This document shows positions 53,865 to 64,000 of a DNA stretch of 64,000 bases, one piece after another (the stretch's first letter is position 1; every line of letters begins with the position of its first letter). The notes under the pieces are model-generated. The model saw nothing but the letters and a program-made list of their open reading frames with translations. It made no database searches and was not told where the DNA came from. Origin of the DNA: Gimesia chilikensis (lineage in GTDB: Bacteria > Planctomycetota > Planctomycetia > Planctomycetales > Planctomycetaceae); NCBI RefSeq assembly GCF_008329715.1, contig NZ_VTSR01000002.1, positions 124,001 to 188,000 on the forward strand. The letters are read 5' to 3'. A program made the position numbers and the translations under genes.

Positions 53865-55214
53865 TTATTTGCCGACACAATACAGGTGCTTGTCCGAGCG
53901 GATAAACAGGTCGCCCCCATCGATGGCAGGCGAGGCGCTGAAATCTTCTTCGTCGCTTGTCAGACGATTGACGGCCAACTGTTCCAGTTTGTCGCTGGCT
54001 TTAATCACGTACGTTTCACCGGAGCGGGAGACGAAATAGATTTTACCATCTGCGGCCACTGGCGAGGAATAATCACTGCCGCGGAAACCGCCGCCTCCCC
54101 GTCGTCCGCCAAAACCACCCCCCCTGGCAGGTTCTTCACTGGCCGTTGATCCGCTATCGGATTCCAGTCGGCCCCGGAAGATCCGTTCGCCCGTTTTGGC
54201 ATCGATGCAGTTCACGATGCCGCGCGAGAAGAAATAGATGCGTCCGTCATAAAGGATCGGTGTTTCGATACGATTCGCATCCCGGCCCGACCAGAGCACG
54301 TTTGACTTGGTCACATCGCCACTGCCGTCTACCTTGACTGCGATCGATCCACCACCGCGTCCTTCAATGCCATACACCACGCCGTCCTTGCCGGCGATTA
54401 CACTGGAACAGTAAGTGTCTGTGTCCATGGCTTCGCAGTACCAGCGGAGTTTTCCATTTTCAGGATTCAGTCCCCAGATTTCATAAGGGACGCCGATCAC
54501 CAGGTCGGTCCGCTCCTGGTTGACGGGGACAACGATGGGAGTCCCCCAGGTGGCGTTGAAACCCGTTGATTCCTGGCGCCAGACCTCATTGCCGGTTTCC
54601 TTATTCAGGGCCACCATGGCTTCGCTTTCTGCAGAAGCAGTGACGATCAGCAGGTCTTTGTAGAGAATCGGACTGGAAGACGAGCCCCAGCGACGAGGAT
54701 CAAGTTCATCTCCGATGATGGTCTGCCAGAGTTGCTTGCCTTCCATGTCGTACGCGACGGCTCCCGACTTGCCGAAATAGGCGTAGACGTGTTTCCCGTC
54801 TGAAGTGGGAGTATGTGAGGCAAAGCCGTGTTCGGCGAACATGCCGGTATAGACATCTTCCGGGAGCACCGGTTTCACGCTGCGATCCCAGAGTACTTTT
54901 CCGGTCTTGCGATCCAGACAGATCAGATGTCGTCTGAGATCTTTCTGATCTCCGGGCGGCTCATTCCGGCTCATCCCGTAGCCCGACCAGCAGGTGACAA
55001 ACACTTTGTCACCCACAATGATCGGGCTGGATGAACCGGGACCTGGTAGAGCCACTTTCCATTTCAGGTTTTTCTGACTACTCCACTCGGCAGGCGTAGC
55101 TTGTGTTTCGTCAGAAACACCCGATCCGTTTGGTCCCCGAAAACGCATCCAGTCTGCCTGAACGCTTGAGGAAATCAGCATCAACAAAGCGAAGACAGCA
55201 ACGCGGGACTGCAT
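53865..55214 (-). CDS. Exported PQQ-binding-like beta-propeller protein
   Basis: Secreted protein of 449 residues with a signal peptide (VFALLMLISSSVQA). It begins DWMRFRGPNGSGVSDE, the conserved opening of planctomycete PQQ-like propellers, and has repeated W-containing blades (ICLDRKTGKVLWDRS, YDMEGKQLWQT, ALNKETGNEVWRQ). A Gly/Arg-rich insertion (GGGFGGRRGGGGFRG) lies near residue 375. Enzyme activity is not indicated; it is probably an outer-envelope propeller. AAAGGA precedes the ATG. The EF-hand gene lies 57 bases upstream. Confidence 0.9.
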   Translation of the reverse strand: MQSRVAVFALLMLISSSVQADWMRFRGPNGSGVSDETQATPAEWSSQKNLKWKVALPGPGSSSPIIVGDKVFVTCWSGYGMSRNEPPGDQKDLRRHLICLDRKTGKVLWDRSVKPVLPEDVYTGMFAEHGFASHTPTSDGKHVYAYFGKSGAVAYDMEGKQLWQTIIGDELDPRRWGSSSSPILYKDLLIVTASAESEAMVALNKETGNEVWRQESTGFNATWGTPIVVPVNQERTDLVIGVPYEIWGLNPENGKLRWYCEAMDTDTYCSSVIAGKDGVVYGIEGRGGGSIAVKVDGSGDVTKSNVLWSGRDANRIETPILYDGRIYFFSRGIVNCIDAKTGERIFRGRLESDSGSTASEEPARGGGFGGRRGGGGFRGSDYSSPVAADGKIYFVSRSGETYVIKASDKLEQLAVNRLTSDEEDFSASPAIDGGDLFIRSDKHLYCVGK

Positions 55215-55271
55215 AAAATCGTCCTTTGAAAAACAGGATGCGCTGGTGAACCAGACGGAAACAATGGGTCT

Positions 55272-56000
55272 TTAATTATCAGAGTTGTCCGATTCGGGGC
55301 GTTTCGGGCGATCGCCGTCTGAGTTGCGACGTCCCCGATCACCACCACGGTCACCACGATCTCCACCACGCGAGCGGAAGCGGGCGTTGAACTGTTCTGC
55401 AGTTTTAGTCAGTTCTGCTTTATCCAGCGCCTTGTCCTTGTTGGTGTCGATGTTGTCGAACATTCTCTGCATACGTTCGGGAAGCTCGTCCTTGGTAATT
55501 TTCCCGTCTTTGTTTTTGTCGTTGGCCATCATGCGTTCCACGAAGTCCCCGCCACCATCGCCATCGCGACGTCCGAAGCCACCACCGAATCCGCCACCAG
55601 GACCACGACGATCGCCATCACGACGGCCAAAGTTACCGAAGTCGGGACGCAGTTCTTCCTGTGACAGTTTACCGTCTTTATCTTTGTCCAGTTTTTTCAG
55701 CGAAGCGGTGGCGTTTTCCATCTCTTCTTTGGAGATTTCGCCGTCTTTGTTGACGTCCAGAACGACGAAAATCGGGAGCATCATCATGAAATTGCCGCGT
55801 CCGCCCGGACCACGATCACGCGGCCCTCGTTCACCATCACGTGGCCCACGTTCCCCATCACGGGGACCCCGTTCACGACCTTCGGGGCGATTACCACGCT
55901 CGGGACGGTCTCCTCCTTCAGGAGGTTGAGCTGAAAGCATGCTTGTGGCACTGATAGCGAGCAGGGTCGTGCCAACTGAAAGTAGACGAGTCAAACGCAT
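55272..56000 (-). CDS. Exported EF-hand protein
   Basis: Secreted calcium-binding-type protein of 242 residues with a signal peptide ([13 protein letters not shown]). An Arg/Gly/Pro-rich N-terminal region (repeats of RGPRDGE type) precedes four EF-hand loops: [36 protein letters not shown] and [12 protein letters not shown]. The first three have canonical Asp/Asn and Gly positions; the fourth lacks the Gly. The C-terminus is again Arg/Asp rich. Calcium binding is likely; the partner is unknown. Confidence 0.93.
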   Translation of the reverse strand: MRLTRLLSVGTTLLAISATSMLSAQPPEGGDRPERGNRPEGRERGPRDGERGPRDGERGPRDRGPGGRGNFMMMLPIFVVLDVNKDGEISKEEMENATASLKKLDKDKDGKLSQEELRPDFGNFGRRDGDRRGPGGGFGGGFGRRDGDGGGDFVERMMANDKNKDGKITKDELPERMQRMFDNIDTNKDKALDKAELTKTAEQFNARFRSRGGDRGDRGGDRGRRNSDGDRPKRPESDNSDN

Positions 56001-56238
56001 CTGAGAGTCTCCGAACTGGAAATTAGAAATGTTAAGTTGATTCTATCAACAAGGTTATAGAAAAGACTGTCGAAAGGGGGCAGACGAAGTTCTGCCCGAT
56101 CTTGCCAGTCTTAACGTAACTGCTGGAACTCAAGCTACAAAGATCAAACACGGAAGACGAGAAAATGTTTCGAAAAACTCGTCTTTCACCAGAATTTCAT
56201 CGAGTTCGAAAGATGACTCCAAAGTCAGCTGATTTAAA

Positions 56239-56271
56239 CAAAAAAACGCCCGCAGTCAGCCTGCGGGCGTT
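56239..56271 (-). terminator. Terminator of the Gfo/Idh gene
   Basis: Perfect 11-base stem AACGCCCGCAG / CTGCGGGCGTT (56245-56255 and 56261-56271) with a five-base loop. In the minus direction six or more T residues follow. It lies 50 bases beyond the Gfo/Idh stop. Confidence 0.93.
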
Positions 56272-56321
56272 GGTCTCTGCGATTCGTGCTGAAGTGATCA
56301 GTGTTCCTCAGCTGAATCCGA

Positions 56322-57650
56322 TTATTTAAAAGCGGTGATACCCGGCATGGCGACGGGCGGTACCGGCATCGGGCCCCACTCGTAGCTTGCGGGGGTCAGG
56401 TCTTCCTGCGAATTCATGGCTTCGTCCCAGGTAATGCTCTTACCGGTATAGGCAGCCATACGACCCATGATCGCCAGCATGGTGCTCTTGGTCATGTAGT
56501 CACCATTGTTGATCGGGTTACCGGAGCGGATGCTTTCGAAGAATTCATCGTGCTCGACCTGATACATGTTCTTGCTTTTGTCGCGGAACTGCCAGGTCTT
56601 TTCCCCTTTGGGATCATAGATACGATGCTTGAAGACATCGACGCGTCCCTTGGTGCCGAAGACGTGGTCTGAAACATCGACAGCACAACCATCCTGCTGA
56701 CGGCAGCGGCTGAAGCCTTTGACACCGTTGGGGTATTCGTAGACGATTGCGAAGTGGTCGTAAATGTGACCATACTCTTTACCGGTACGTGTCTGGCGGC
56801 CACCAGTACCACTGCAGGAGATCGGAGTTTCATCTTTCATTGTCCAGGCCATCTTATCCAGGCTGTGGACATGCTGTTCGGTGTTGAAGTCACCGGACAA
56901 CCAGGTGAAATAGAGCCAGTTGCGCATCTGCCATTCCATGTCGCTCCATTCCGGCTCCCGCTTGAACATCCACAGACCGCGGGTGTTGTAGCTGCACTGG
57001 ATTGCCATCACATCGCCGACGGCCCCTTCATGAATCTGTTTGAAGGTTTCCCGCATGCCCTGGTGATAGCGCCAGCAGAGACCGGAAACGATCGACAGAT
57101 TTTTCTCTTTGGCCAGTTTGCAGGTTTCCATGACGGAACGAACGCCCGGTGCGTCGACGGCGACCGGCTTTTCAGCGAAGACGTGTTTTCCTGCTTCAAT
57201 CGCGGCCCGCAACTGCATGGGGCGGAAGTGAGGCGGCGTGGTCAGCAGAACCACGTCCACACAGTCGATGACTTTCTGATAGGAATCAAAGCCGACGAAT
57301 TTATGATCCGCGTCGACCTGCACCTGCTCGCCAACCGGATTCTTTTTCAGGTTCTTATAACTCTTGTCCAGATGATCGTAGAATGTGTCACCCATCGCGA
57401 CCAGTCTGGCGTTTTTATCAGCGGCAAGTGCCTGGGCGGCTGCCCCGGTTCCACGACCACCACAGCCCACCAGACCAACGCGGATTTCATCGCTGCCGGC
57501 GGCAAATACACTGGATTGCAGTGCGGCTGAGGGAGATGTTCCAGCAAAGACGCTGCCTGTCAGAGTCGATGCAGCGACGGCTGCAGAACTGGATTTGATG
57601 AAATCACGACGCGTCGTCGACGCGGGAGTTGGAGTCTTTTCAGTATTCAT
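56322..57650 (-). CDS. Tat-exported Gfo/Idh/MocA oxidoreductase
   Basis: NAD(P)-dependent oxidoreductase-like protein of 442 residues. A twin-arginine signal (TTRRDFIKSSSAAVAAST, R14 and R15) precedes the Rossmann motif VGLVGCGGRGTGAA. AEKPVAVDAPGVR has the EKP catalytic motif. The C-terminal substrate domain has WRYHQGMRETFKQI and the GDFNTEQHVHSLD segment common in planctomycete members. Exported Gfo/Idh proteins carry the cofactor through Tat; the sugar or cyclitol substrate is unknown. AGGATC lies upstream. Confidence 0.93.
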   Translation of the reverse strand: MNTEKTPTPASTTRRDFIKSSSAAVAASTLTGSVFAGTSPSAALQSSVFAAGSDEIRVGLVGCGGRGTGAAAQALAADKNARLVAMGDTFYDHLDKSYKNLKKNPVGEQVQVDADHKFVGFDSYQKVIDCVDVVLLTTPPHFRPMQLRAAIEAGKHVFAEKPVAVDAPGVRSVMETCKLAKEKNLSIVSGLCWRYHQGMRETFKQIHEGAVGDVMAIQCSYNTRGLWMFKREPEWSDMEWQMRNWLYFTWLSGDFNTEQHVHSLDKMAWTMKDETPISCSGTGGRQTRTGKEYGHIYDHFAIVYEYPNGVKGFSRCRQQDGCAVDVSDHVFGTKGRVDVFKHRIYDPKGEKTWQFRDKSKNMYQVEHDEFFESIRSGNPINNGDYMTKSTMLAIMGRMAAYTGKSITWDEAMNSQEDLTPASYEWGPMPVPPVAMPGITAFK

Positions 57651-57791
57651 AAGAGGATCCTGAGTTAATTAGTTTCATTACAAAATTGATGCTTTAGGAT
57701 ACCATGGCGGCTACTCTGTTTACGAGGCAAAAATGCGATCTGCTGGTAGTTTTTTGCAGAGCCTTGAACTCGTGAACAGATTACGCGTTGT

Positions 57792-58418
57792 TTACTGAGT
57801 GAGCCGGTCGATATGTTCGCGACCAAACCGCTGCAGGCTGGCTGCACCAAGATTCACATAATGCTGCCAGGTGGCCTGCAGGCGTTCCTGTTGTTGTGGC
57901 GTGAGTACTTTGATCTGGCGGGCAGGACAGCCGGCCCAGAGTGTTCCAGGGGGCACATGGATGCCTTCCCGTACCAGCGCTCCTGCGGCGATTAACGCAC
58001 CTTTTCCAATGACACAGCGGCTGAGGACCGTGGCGCAAATCGCGATCATGGCATCGTCTTCCACCACAGAGCCATGCACGATGGCCGCGTGTCCTAGCGT
58101 GACGCGGTTTCCCAGGATACAGGGATGTCCATAATCGGTGTGCAGCACTGAGCCGTCCTGCACGTTCGTCTCTTCGCCAACTTCGATGTATTCCAGGTCC
58201 CCTCGTAAGACGCACTGATGCCAGACTGTGCTGCGGGCTTTGAGCCGCACGCGTCCCGTGACGATGGCATCGGGAGTCACCCAGGCGGTTGGATCGATGA
58301 CCGGATAGGAGTGCAGCGCTTCCCAGTCACAGTCGACATCAGGATAAGGCAGCTCCGGAGGCGTCGGGATGCTGTCTGCTTTGAGAGGCCATTCTGGTGA
58401 TGATTCATGGTTGTTCAT
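57792..58418 (-). CDS. Gamma carbonic-anhydrase-like left-handed beta-helix protein
   Basis: Protein of about 208 residues. The frame opens at 58448, but the ATG at 58418 has GGAGG nine bases upstream and gives a better start. Residues 40-160 form hexapeptide repeats (DAIVTGRVRLKARSTVWHQCVLRGD, then NVQDGSVLHTD, then VTLGHAAIVHGSVVEDDAMI). The His residues of VLHTD, LGHAAIVHG fit the metal-site pattern of gamma-CA-type proteins, but activity cannot be read. Its start overlaps the end of the EamA gene by 14 bases. Confidence 0.88.
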   Translation of the reverse strand: MNNHESSPEWPLKADSIPTPPELPYPDVDCDWEALHSYPVIDPTAWVTPDAIVTGRVRLKARSTVWHQCVLRGDLEYIEVGEETNVQDGSVLHTDYGHPCILGNRVTLGHAAIVHGSVVEDDAMIAICATVLSRCVIGKGALIAAGALVREGIHVPPGTLWAGCPARQIKVLTPQQQERLQATWQHYVNLGAASLQRFGREHIDRLTQ

Positions 58419-59505
58419 GCGAGCTGACCTCCGGTTGCGTCGTGTCATCTGGTGACGTCTTGGAAAGTGAACTGTTGGGGATCGCGGGGCGTTTCTTCTC
58501 CATCAGGAACAGACCGCCGATCGTCAGCGCCGTTCCGCTCAAGAGCCAGACCGTCAGTTTTTCATCAAAGAAGAAGACGCCGGCAAACGCAGCCATCGCG
58601 GTCTGCGAGGCATTGAGCAGGTTGACCCGTGTGACCGTGAGGTGCTTCATGGACGCCCCAATGGCAAAGAAGGCGATGGCATTCATGATGCCGCCCACCA
58701 GCATGACCAGGTATTGCCAGGGAGTCGTGATCCACAGGATTTCGATGCCGAGTCGATAGAAGGCCACGCCACTCAGACAGACCATGCCGGTCGTGCTGAT
58801 CAGTACCAGTGACGCGGAGATCGACATCTCTCCGCGCACGCTACCCCGAATCATGACCCCACCGGCTCCATACGCGCAGCCGGCCACACAGGCAACAAAG
58901 ATGGTCAGAGCAACCGTCACCATTGACCGTGTATGGTGCTCCATGTGTTCGAATACAGATTCTTCCGCCTGGTGCGCTCCCAGACTGAGCACGACAATGG
59001 CAGCCGTCAGGATGACCATTGACGCAAACATGCGCGGGGTAATCGACTCTTCCAGGAACAGGCGCCCCAGGATGGCCCCGGTGGCGAGCAGGGTTGCAAA
59101 ACAGAGTGGAACCGTGAAGGCCAGTCCGCCCAGGCTCAGCGACCATTGAAACATGACGTTCCCGCCGAACTGCATGAGCAGCCCAGTCAGAATCAGGGGA
59201 ATCACCAGTCGCCGGGGAGGCAGAGCCGGTAAGCCTTTAGAACCGCGATAGGCGACCAGCGTCCAGCCCACGATGGTCGCTGGAACGGATTTCAACGCGG
59301 AGATCCAGATGGCCCAGTCGGCGTTATTGTCGACCGCGGCTTCCCGTAGTGAGATGTTGGCAGCAGTGTAGGCCAGCGCAGAAAGCAACCCGAACAGTGT
59401 GCCTTTGACTACGGGAGACAAGCCTTCGCTCGCCTGCTTCTCACTCTGAGCTGTCGCGGCGGATTCAGAAGGGTTCGCTGAAGACGCGTTAGAAATCTTG
59501 TTCAC
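58405..59505 (-). CDS. EamA/DMT-family transporter
   Basis: Ten-helix drug/metabolite-type transporter of 366 residues, GTG start with GGAG seven bases upstream. Two EamA halves are seen: the first with SALAYTAANISLREAA, the second with VNLLNASQTAMAAFAGVFFFDEKLTVWLLSGTALTIGGLFL, typical of the second repeat. Ser/Gln-rich tails bound both ends. Substrate unknown. It overlaps both neighbours (yacG by 17 bases, the gamma-CA gene by 14), so all three form one tightly packed transcript. Confidence 0.9.
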   Translation of the reverse strand: MNKISNASSANPSESAATAQSEKQASEGLSPVVKGTLFGLLSALAYTAANISLREAAVDNNADWAIWISALKSVPATIVGWTLVAYRGSKGLPALPPRRLVIPLILTGLLMQFGGNVMFQWSLSLGGLAFTVPLCFATLLATGAILGRLFLEESITPRMFASMVILTAAIVVLSLGAHQAEESVFEHMEHHTRSMVTVALTIFVACVAGCAYGAGGVMIRGSVRGEMSISASLVLISTTGMVCLSGVAFYRLGIEILWITTPWQYLVMLVGGIMNAIAFFAIGASMKHLTVTRVNLLNASQTAMAAFAGVFFFDEKLTVWLLSGTALTIGGLFLMEKKRPAIPNSSLSKTSPDDTTQPEVSSHEQP

Positions 59506-59698
59506 CCTCTTGCTCCAGGCGCTGCAATTCGATCAGCCGCGGATCCAGATCTTCCACAATGGCATAGCGTCCATCAGACCAGCGGAAGAAATCGACATCC
59601 CGGCACTTCTTGCTGCAGAATGGAAAAGCAGACTGGTCGTCACCAGCTTTTGTAGTGACGACCTTGCGGCAAATGGGGCAGGTTTGAGGTTGGATCAT
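59489..59698 (-). CDS. yacG: YacG zinc-binding gyrase-inhibitor-like protein
   Basis: Small zinc protein of 69 residues with four Cys ligands: C7 and C10 in TCPICRK, C28 and C32 in FCSKKCRDVDFFRW. DFFRWSDGRYAI matches YacG, which in Escherichia coli binds and inhibits DNA gyrase. GAGG lies upstream of the ATG. It begins the yacG-EamA-gamma-CA transcript; whether inhibition of gyrase occurs here is inferred from the family. Confidence 0.92.
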   Translation of the reverse strand: MIQPQTCPICRKVVTTKAGDDQSAFPFCSKKCRDVDFFRWSDGRYAIVEDLDPRLIELQRLEQEGEQDF

Positions 59699-59777
59699 GG
59701 GAGCCTCAGACGAATAGAGTAGCTGAATCGGCGTCTGATTCTCTTATAGATCATTCCCGGTCAAATTTCAAAGGTAA

Positions 59778-60077
59778 TCAGGAATCCTTGGAACCGCTCT
59801 TGGAAGAGGATCCGGAATCGCTGCTGGAACTTTTGGATTCCGAACTGGCGGACTGTGCTTTTGAGTCGGCTGCAGCTGCTTTTTTGTAAGAACTGCTGCG
59901 GTAATCCGTTTCGTAAAAACCGCTACCCTTGAAAATGATACCGCCGCCGGCACCAATGATGCGTTTGGCTTTCAGCTTGCCACACTCCGGACATTTACGA
60001 AGTGGCTTGGCAGTGATGGACTGAAACACTTCCCACTGGTGATGACACTGGGAGCATTCGTAATCGTACGTTGGCAT
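59778..60077 (-). CDS. FmdB-family zinc-ribbon protein
   Basis: Small protein of 99 residues. The FmdB zinc ribbon fills residues 1-60 with Cys at 8, 11, 29 and 32 (YECSQCHHQWE and KCPECG), followed by a conserved KRIIGAGGGIIFKGSGFYETDYR. The last 35 residues are a Ser/Lys/Ala-rich tail (SSSDSGSSSKSGSKDS). FmdB-family proteins are regulators or zinc proteins of unclear role. It follows grpE by 40 bases on the same strand. Confidence 0.93.
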   Translation of the reverse strand: MPTYDYECSQCHHQWEVFQSITAKPLRKCPECGKLKAKRIIGAGGGIIFKGSGFYETDYRSSSYKKAAAADSKAQSASSESKSSSSDSGSSSKSGSKDS

Positions 60078-60117
60078 CTTTCGATTCTCTCAAAAAACAG
60101 TGAATGTAGAATACTGA

Positions 60118-60675
60118 TCAGTTTTCAGCAGGTCCCGAGGAGACAATCACTTTACTCGGACGCACCACCCGGTCGTTCAGGATAAAGCCCTGCTCCAGTT
60201 CCTGGATAACAGTCATCGATGGATATTCGTCAGAAGGCATCTGCTGCAATGCTTCGTGCAGGTTCGGATCGAAGGGCTGCCCGACCGCTTCAATGGCTTT
60301 GACATTATTTTTCGCGAAGACATCCAGGATCTGCTTGGCCACCATTTCGACACCGAGCTTCAGGTCGTTGACGTTGTCTGCGTTTTCAGCAGCTTCCACG
60401 GCCCGTTTCAGGTTATCCAGTGCGGGGAGCATGTCCTGTACAAAAGGAGCTGCCGCGTATTGACGCAGTTCAGCCAGTTCCCGCTGATGACGTTTGCGTG
60501 TGTTATCCAGCTCAGCCTGGGAACGCAGAAAACGGTTCTGGTTTTCGTCGCGTTCAGCCAGAGCGGTTTCGAGTTGTGTTTCGACTGAGGTTGAGCTCTC
60601 TACTGCTTCCGTTTCGGCTGCAGCAGATTCCTGTGTCTGATTCTGAATGTCTTCTGGTTGTTCCTGATCTGTCAT
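60118..60675 (-). CDS. grpE: GrpE nucleotide-exchange factor
   Basis: DnaK nucleotide-exchange factor of 185 residues. An acidic, Gln/Glu-rich N-terminus precedes a long coiled coil (LAERDENQNRFLRSQAELDNTRKR), then the four-helix/beta head with DMLPALDNLKRAVEAAE and AIEAVGQPFDPNLHEAL, and finally EQGFILNDRVVRPSKVIVSSG, the GrpE signature. dnaJ lies 86 bases upstream on the same strand. dnaK is not in this window. Confidence 0.95.
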   Translation of the reverse strand: MTDQEQPEDIQNQTQESAAAETEAVESSTSVETQLETALAERDENQNRFLRSQAELDNTRKRHQRELAELRQYAAAPFVQDMLPALDNLKRAVEAAENADNVNDLKLGVEMVAKQILDVFAKNNVKAIEAVGQPFDPNLHEALQQMPSDEYPSMTVIQELEQGFILNDRVVRPSKVIVSSGPAEN

Positions 60676-60761
60676 GCTTCTGACCTGTAACTTACTCTAT
60701 CTATTAAAATTGAGAAGATGAATCGTTGAAAACGATCTCGACTGTGATTAACCAATTCTGA

Positions 60762-61898
60762 TTATTCAGCGTGCGTGAAATATTCCTTGAGTTTATCGAA
60801 GAACGAAACCCGACTCGGGCTGCGATGCTTGGAAACTTCCGTGTGTTCGATTTCAGCCAGTTCCCGGAGCAGTTCTTCTTCCCGCTCCGAAATTTTACGA
60901 GGTACATCAATCTGCACGATCACATGCAGATCTCCGCGTCGTCCGCCATGCGGATTCGGCATACCCAGTCCCTTCAGGCGGTAGACTTCACCCGGCTGTG
61001 TTCCGGCTTTGATCTTCAGTTCGTGCCGTCCTTCCAGGGTCGGAATTTCAATCTCGGCCCCCAGAACCGCCTGGGTATAGGTAATCGGCACATGACAGCT
61101 CAGTTCCTGCTCCTGGCGACGGAACAAGGGATGTTCATCGACGCTGACGACAACATACAGATCACCGCGGGGGCCGCCGTTCTGGCCCGGGTTGCCTTCG
61201 CCTCTCAGGCAGAGCTGCATACCGTTATCAATTCCGGGAGGGACTTTGATATCCAGTGTGATTTCCTTGGCGATGCGTCCATCACCGCGACAGTCCGAAC
61301 ATTTTTCGACAATCACCTGTCCGGCACCGCGACAACGGGGACAAGTCGTCTGGACGCGGAAAAAGCCCTGAGACTGCACAACCTGGCCGGCTCCGCCACA
61401 GTAATCACATTCCTGGGGATCGGTTCCCGGTTTGGCTCCAGAGCCGTGGCAGGTTTCACAGGGCTCCTGACGCATGATCTGGATTTCGCGCTCGCAACCT
61501 GAAGCTGCTTCCAGCAGATCAATCTCGATTTTGGTTCGCAGGCTTTCACCCTGACGTGGACGATTTCCCCCGCGAGTGGAACCGCCGCGGAAGCCGAACC
61601 CTTCAAACAGGTCTCCGAATGCGCTGAAGATATCAGACACATCGTGGAACTGATGCCCGCCCCCCGCGCCAAAATCGGCGGCATGTCCGTAGCGGTCGTA
61701 GTGGGCCCGTTTTTGATCGTCGCCCAGAACTTCGAAGGCTTCCGCTGCTTCCTTGAACCGTTTGATGGCTTCTTCGTCACCCGGGTTACGGTCCGGGTGA
61801 TTGGCGAGCGCCATCTTCTTGTAGGCTTTTTTTATCTCAACAGTGGTCACGTCGCGCGATACGCCGAGAACTTCATAATAATCGCGTTTCGTTGCCAT
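60762..61898 (-). CDS. dnaJ: Chaperone DnaJ
   Basis: Full-length type I DnaJ of 378 residues. The J domain (1-70) has the HPD motif in [12 protein letters not shown], followed by a short Gly/Phe region ([25 protein letters not shown]). Four CxxCxGxG zinc motifs are intact: [24 protein letters not shown] and CSDCRGDG. The C-terminal substrate domains follow. It activates DnaK ATPase and delivers clients. Gene order groEL-dnaJ-grpE on the minus strand is a chaperone cluster. Confidence 0.96.
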   Translation of the reverse strand: MATKRDYYEVLGVSRDVTTVEIKKAYKKMALANHPDRNPGDEEAIKRFKEAAEAFEVLGDDQKRAHYDRYGHAADFGAGGGHQFHDVSDIFSAFGDLFEGFGFRGGSTRGGNRPRQGESLRTKIEIDLLEAASGCEREIQIMRQEPCETCHGSGAKPGTDPQECDYCGGAGQVVQSQGFFRVQTTCPRCRGAGQVIVEKCSDCRGDGRIAKEITLDIKVPPGIDNGMQLCLRGEGNPGQNGGPRGDLYVVVSVDEHPLFRRQEQELSCHVPITYTQAVLGAEIEIPTLEGRHELKIKAGTQPGEVYRLKGLGMPNPHGGRRGDLHVIVQIDVPRKISEREEELLRELAEIEHTEVSKHRSPSRVSFFDKLKEYFTHAE

Positions 61899-61983
61899 AA
61901 ATACAAACTCATCATTTTAAAGTAGCGAAATATCTCCGGTCCGCTGCGGAGGAATTTCGGTTTCAAACAGCTCAATCAGAACT

Positions 61984-62017
61984 GAAAAAAACGGGCCACC
62001 TTATTTCGGCGGCCCGT
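61984..62017 (-). terminator. Terminator after groEL
   Basis: ACGGGCC (61991-61997) and GGCCCGT (62011-62017) form the stem, with two more pairs beyond one mismatch. In the minus direction a run of seven T residues follows. It separates groEL from dnaJ. Confidence 0.85.
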
Positions 62018-62073
62018 CTGAGATTACATCATTTCGTCTGAGTTCGAGATTCGATTTCAGACTGCAGCCGAAA

Positions 62074-63693
<1,620 letters not shown>

Positions 63694-63793
63694 GCTTATT
63701 GACTCCTCTGTTTAACAGGAACGAACATTTGATCGGATTGCTCCGTTCTCCCCTGCGTGATTTTGGTTTGAATTAGACTCTCAACTCAGAGCA

Positions 63794-63825
63794 GAGACTG
63801 AAGTGCCGTGGGCACGTTCAGTCTC
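63794..63825 (-). repeat. Strong hairpin in the groES-groEL spacer
   Basis: GAGACTGAA (63794-63802) pairs with TTCAGTCTC (63817-63825), and inside it GTGCC (63803-63807) pairs with GGCAC (63811-63815) with one bulged base. It lies 30 bases after the groES stop. No T-tract follows, so transcription need not end; it may be a processing or stability element that sets the groES/groEL ratio. It is not a CIRCE element. Confidence 0.7.
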
Positions 63826-63854
63826 AGTCCGGTATTCCGATAAAAGAACGTTCT

Positions 63855-64000
63855 TTATTTCATGATCTTGGCGAGAATGTCGCTCTCGCGCAGAATCTTG
63901 ACTTCCTTGCCGGAAACTTCAATGTCGGTTCCGCCGTATTTGCCGTACAGAACTTCGTCGCCGACTTCAACGGCAACCGGGCAGCGTTCGCCGCTTTCCA
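63855..64000 (-). CDS. groES: Co-chaperonin GroES, 5' end off window
   Basis: The last 48 codons of GroES, cut by the right edge. The visible text reads ...ESGERCPVAVEVGDEVLYGKYGG, then TDIEVSGKEVKILRESDILAKIMK, the typical C-terminal beta-barrel strands and KILRESDILA ending. It caps the GroEL barrel. The promoter and any CIRCE or other heat-shock operator lie outside the window. Confidence 0.95.
   Translation of the reverse strand, partial: ESGERCPVAVEVGDEVLYGKYGGTDIEVSGKEVKILRESDILAKIMK

Noticed and set aside
55285..55929. A 214-codon Ser/Pro/Arg-rich plus-strand frame
   Set aside because: It is the antisense of the Gly/Arg/Asp-rich EF-hand gene and only mirrors its codon bias.
63694..63854. 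CIRCE element in the groE spacer
   Set aside because: The hairpin arms do not match the TTAGCACTC/GAGTGCTAA consensus, and the site is between groES and groEL rather than before groES.

Overview
This 64 kb window comes from a planctomycete chromosome, most like the Gimesia / Planctomycetaceae group. The evidence is the protein families: two PSD1-type cytochrome c/DUF1549/DUF1553 proteins, two Tat-exported DUF1501 proteins, secreted formylglycine sulfatases, DUF1080, PQQ-like beta-propeller, EF-hand and Tat-exported Gfo/Idh proteins, plus low-complexity exported proteins. Base composition is moderate, intergenic gaps are short, and TTG/GTG starts recur. I see no tRNA, rRNA, IS element, prophage or CRISPR array. 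The assignment is by family recognition only; no database was searched.

Layout. 1-11.1 kb is a catabolic, exported-enzyme region: a two-haem PSD1 protein cut by the left edge, a propeller-like protein, a Big_5-like protein, two sulfatases, a DUF1501 protein and an amidohydrolase. 11.3-24.1 kb mixes an unusual zinc-ribbon membrane protein made of six tandem ~100-residue units, an MntR regulator, an esterase, a gluzincin-like protein, a cold-shock protein, SufS, an Asn/Pro/Phe-rich lipoprotein, a YkgJ-type protein, a DUF427 protein and a secreted CCAPAPK-repeat protein. 24.5-26.7 kb holds a receiver-like protein, an Mrp/ApbC P-loop carrier and SufE, which with SufS gives a dispersed Fe-S assembly set. 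26.8-33.6 kb has a HEAT/STN-like exported protein, a second gluzincin, a coupled pair (bitopic exported protein plus degenerate MreB-like ATPase) and a DtxR/IdeR-type regulator.

33.6-45.5 kb carries purB, a DUF1501-PSD1 pair, a threonine dehydratase-like enzyme, an SDR, a DUF1080 protein, xylulokinase and a sulfotransferase. 45.5-53.8 kb carries a small membrane protein, cydAB, an M28/QC-like peptidase, a TauE transporter, a TlpA-type thioredoxin, a DUF1614 protein, aroC and yjbQ. 53.9-59.7 kb holds a PQQ-propeller protein, an EF-hand protein, a Gfo/Idh oxidoreductase, a gamma-carbonic-anhydrase-like protein, an EamA transporter and yacG. 59.8-64 kb is a minus-strand protein-quality cluster groES-groEL-dnaJ-grpE-fmdB, with groES cut by the right edge.

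The parts best worth following up are the MreB-like/bitopic operon (29.6-32.5 kb), the cysteine-proline repeat protein (23.6-24.1 kb), the six-repeat zinc-ribbon protein (11.4-13.9 kb) and the NDxFPxN lipoprotein (19.3-20.7 kb). All four are exported or membrane-anchored and lack a family name I can give with confidence.
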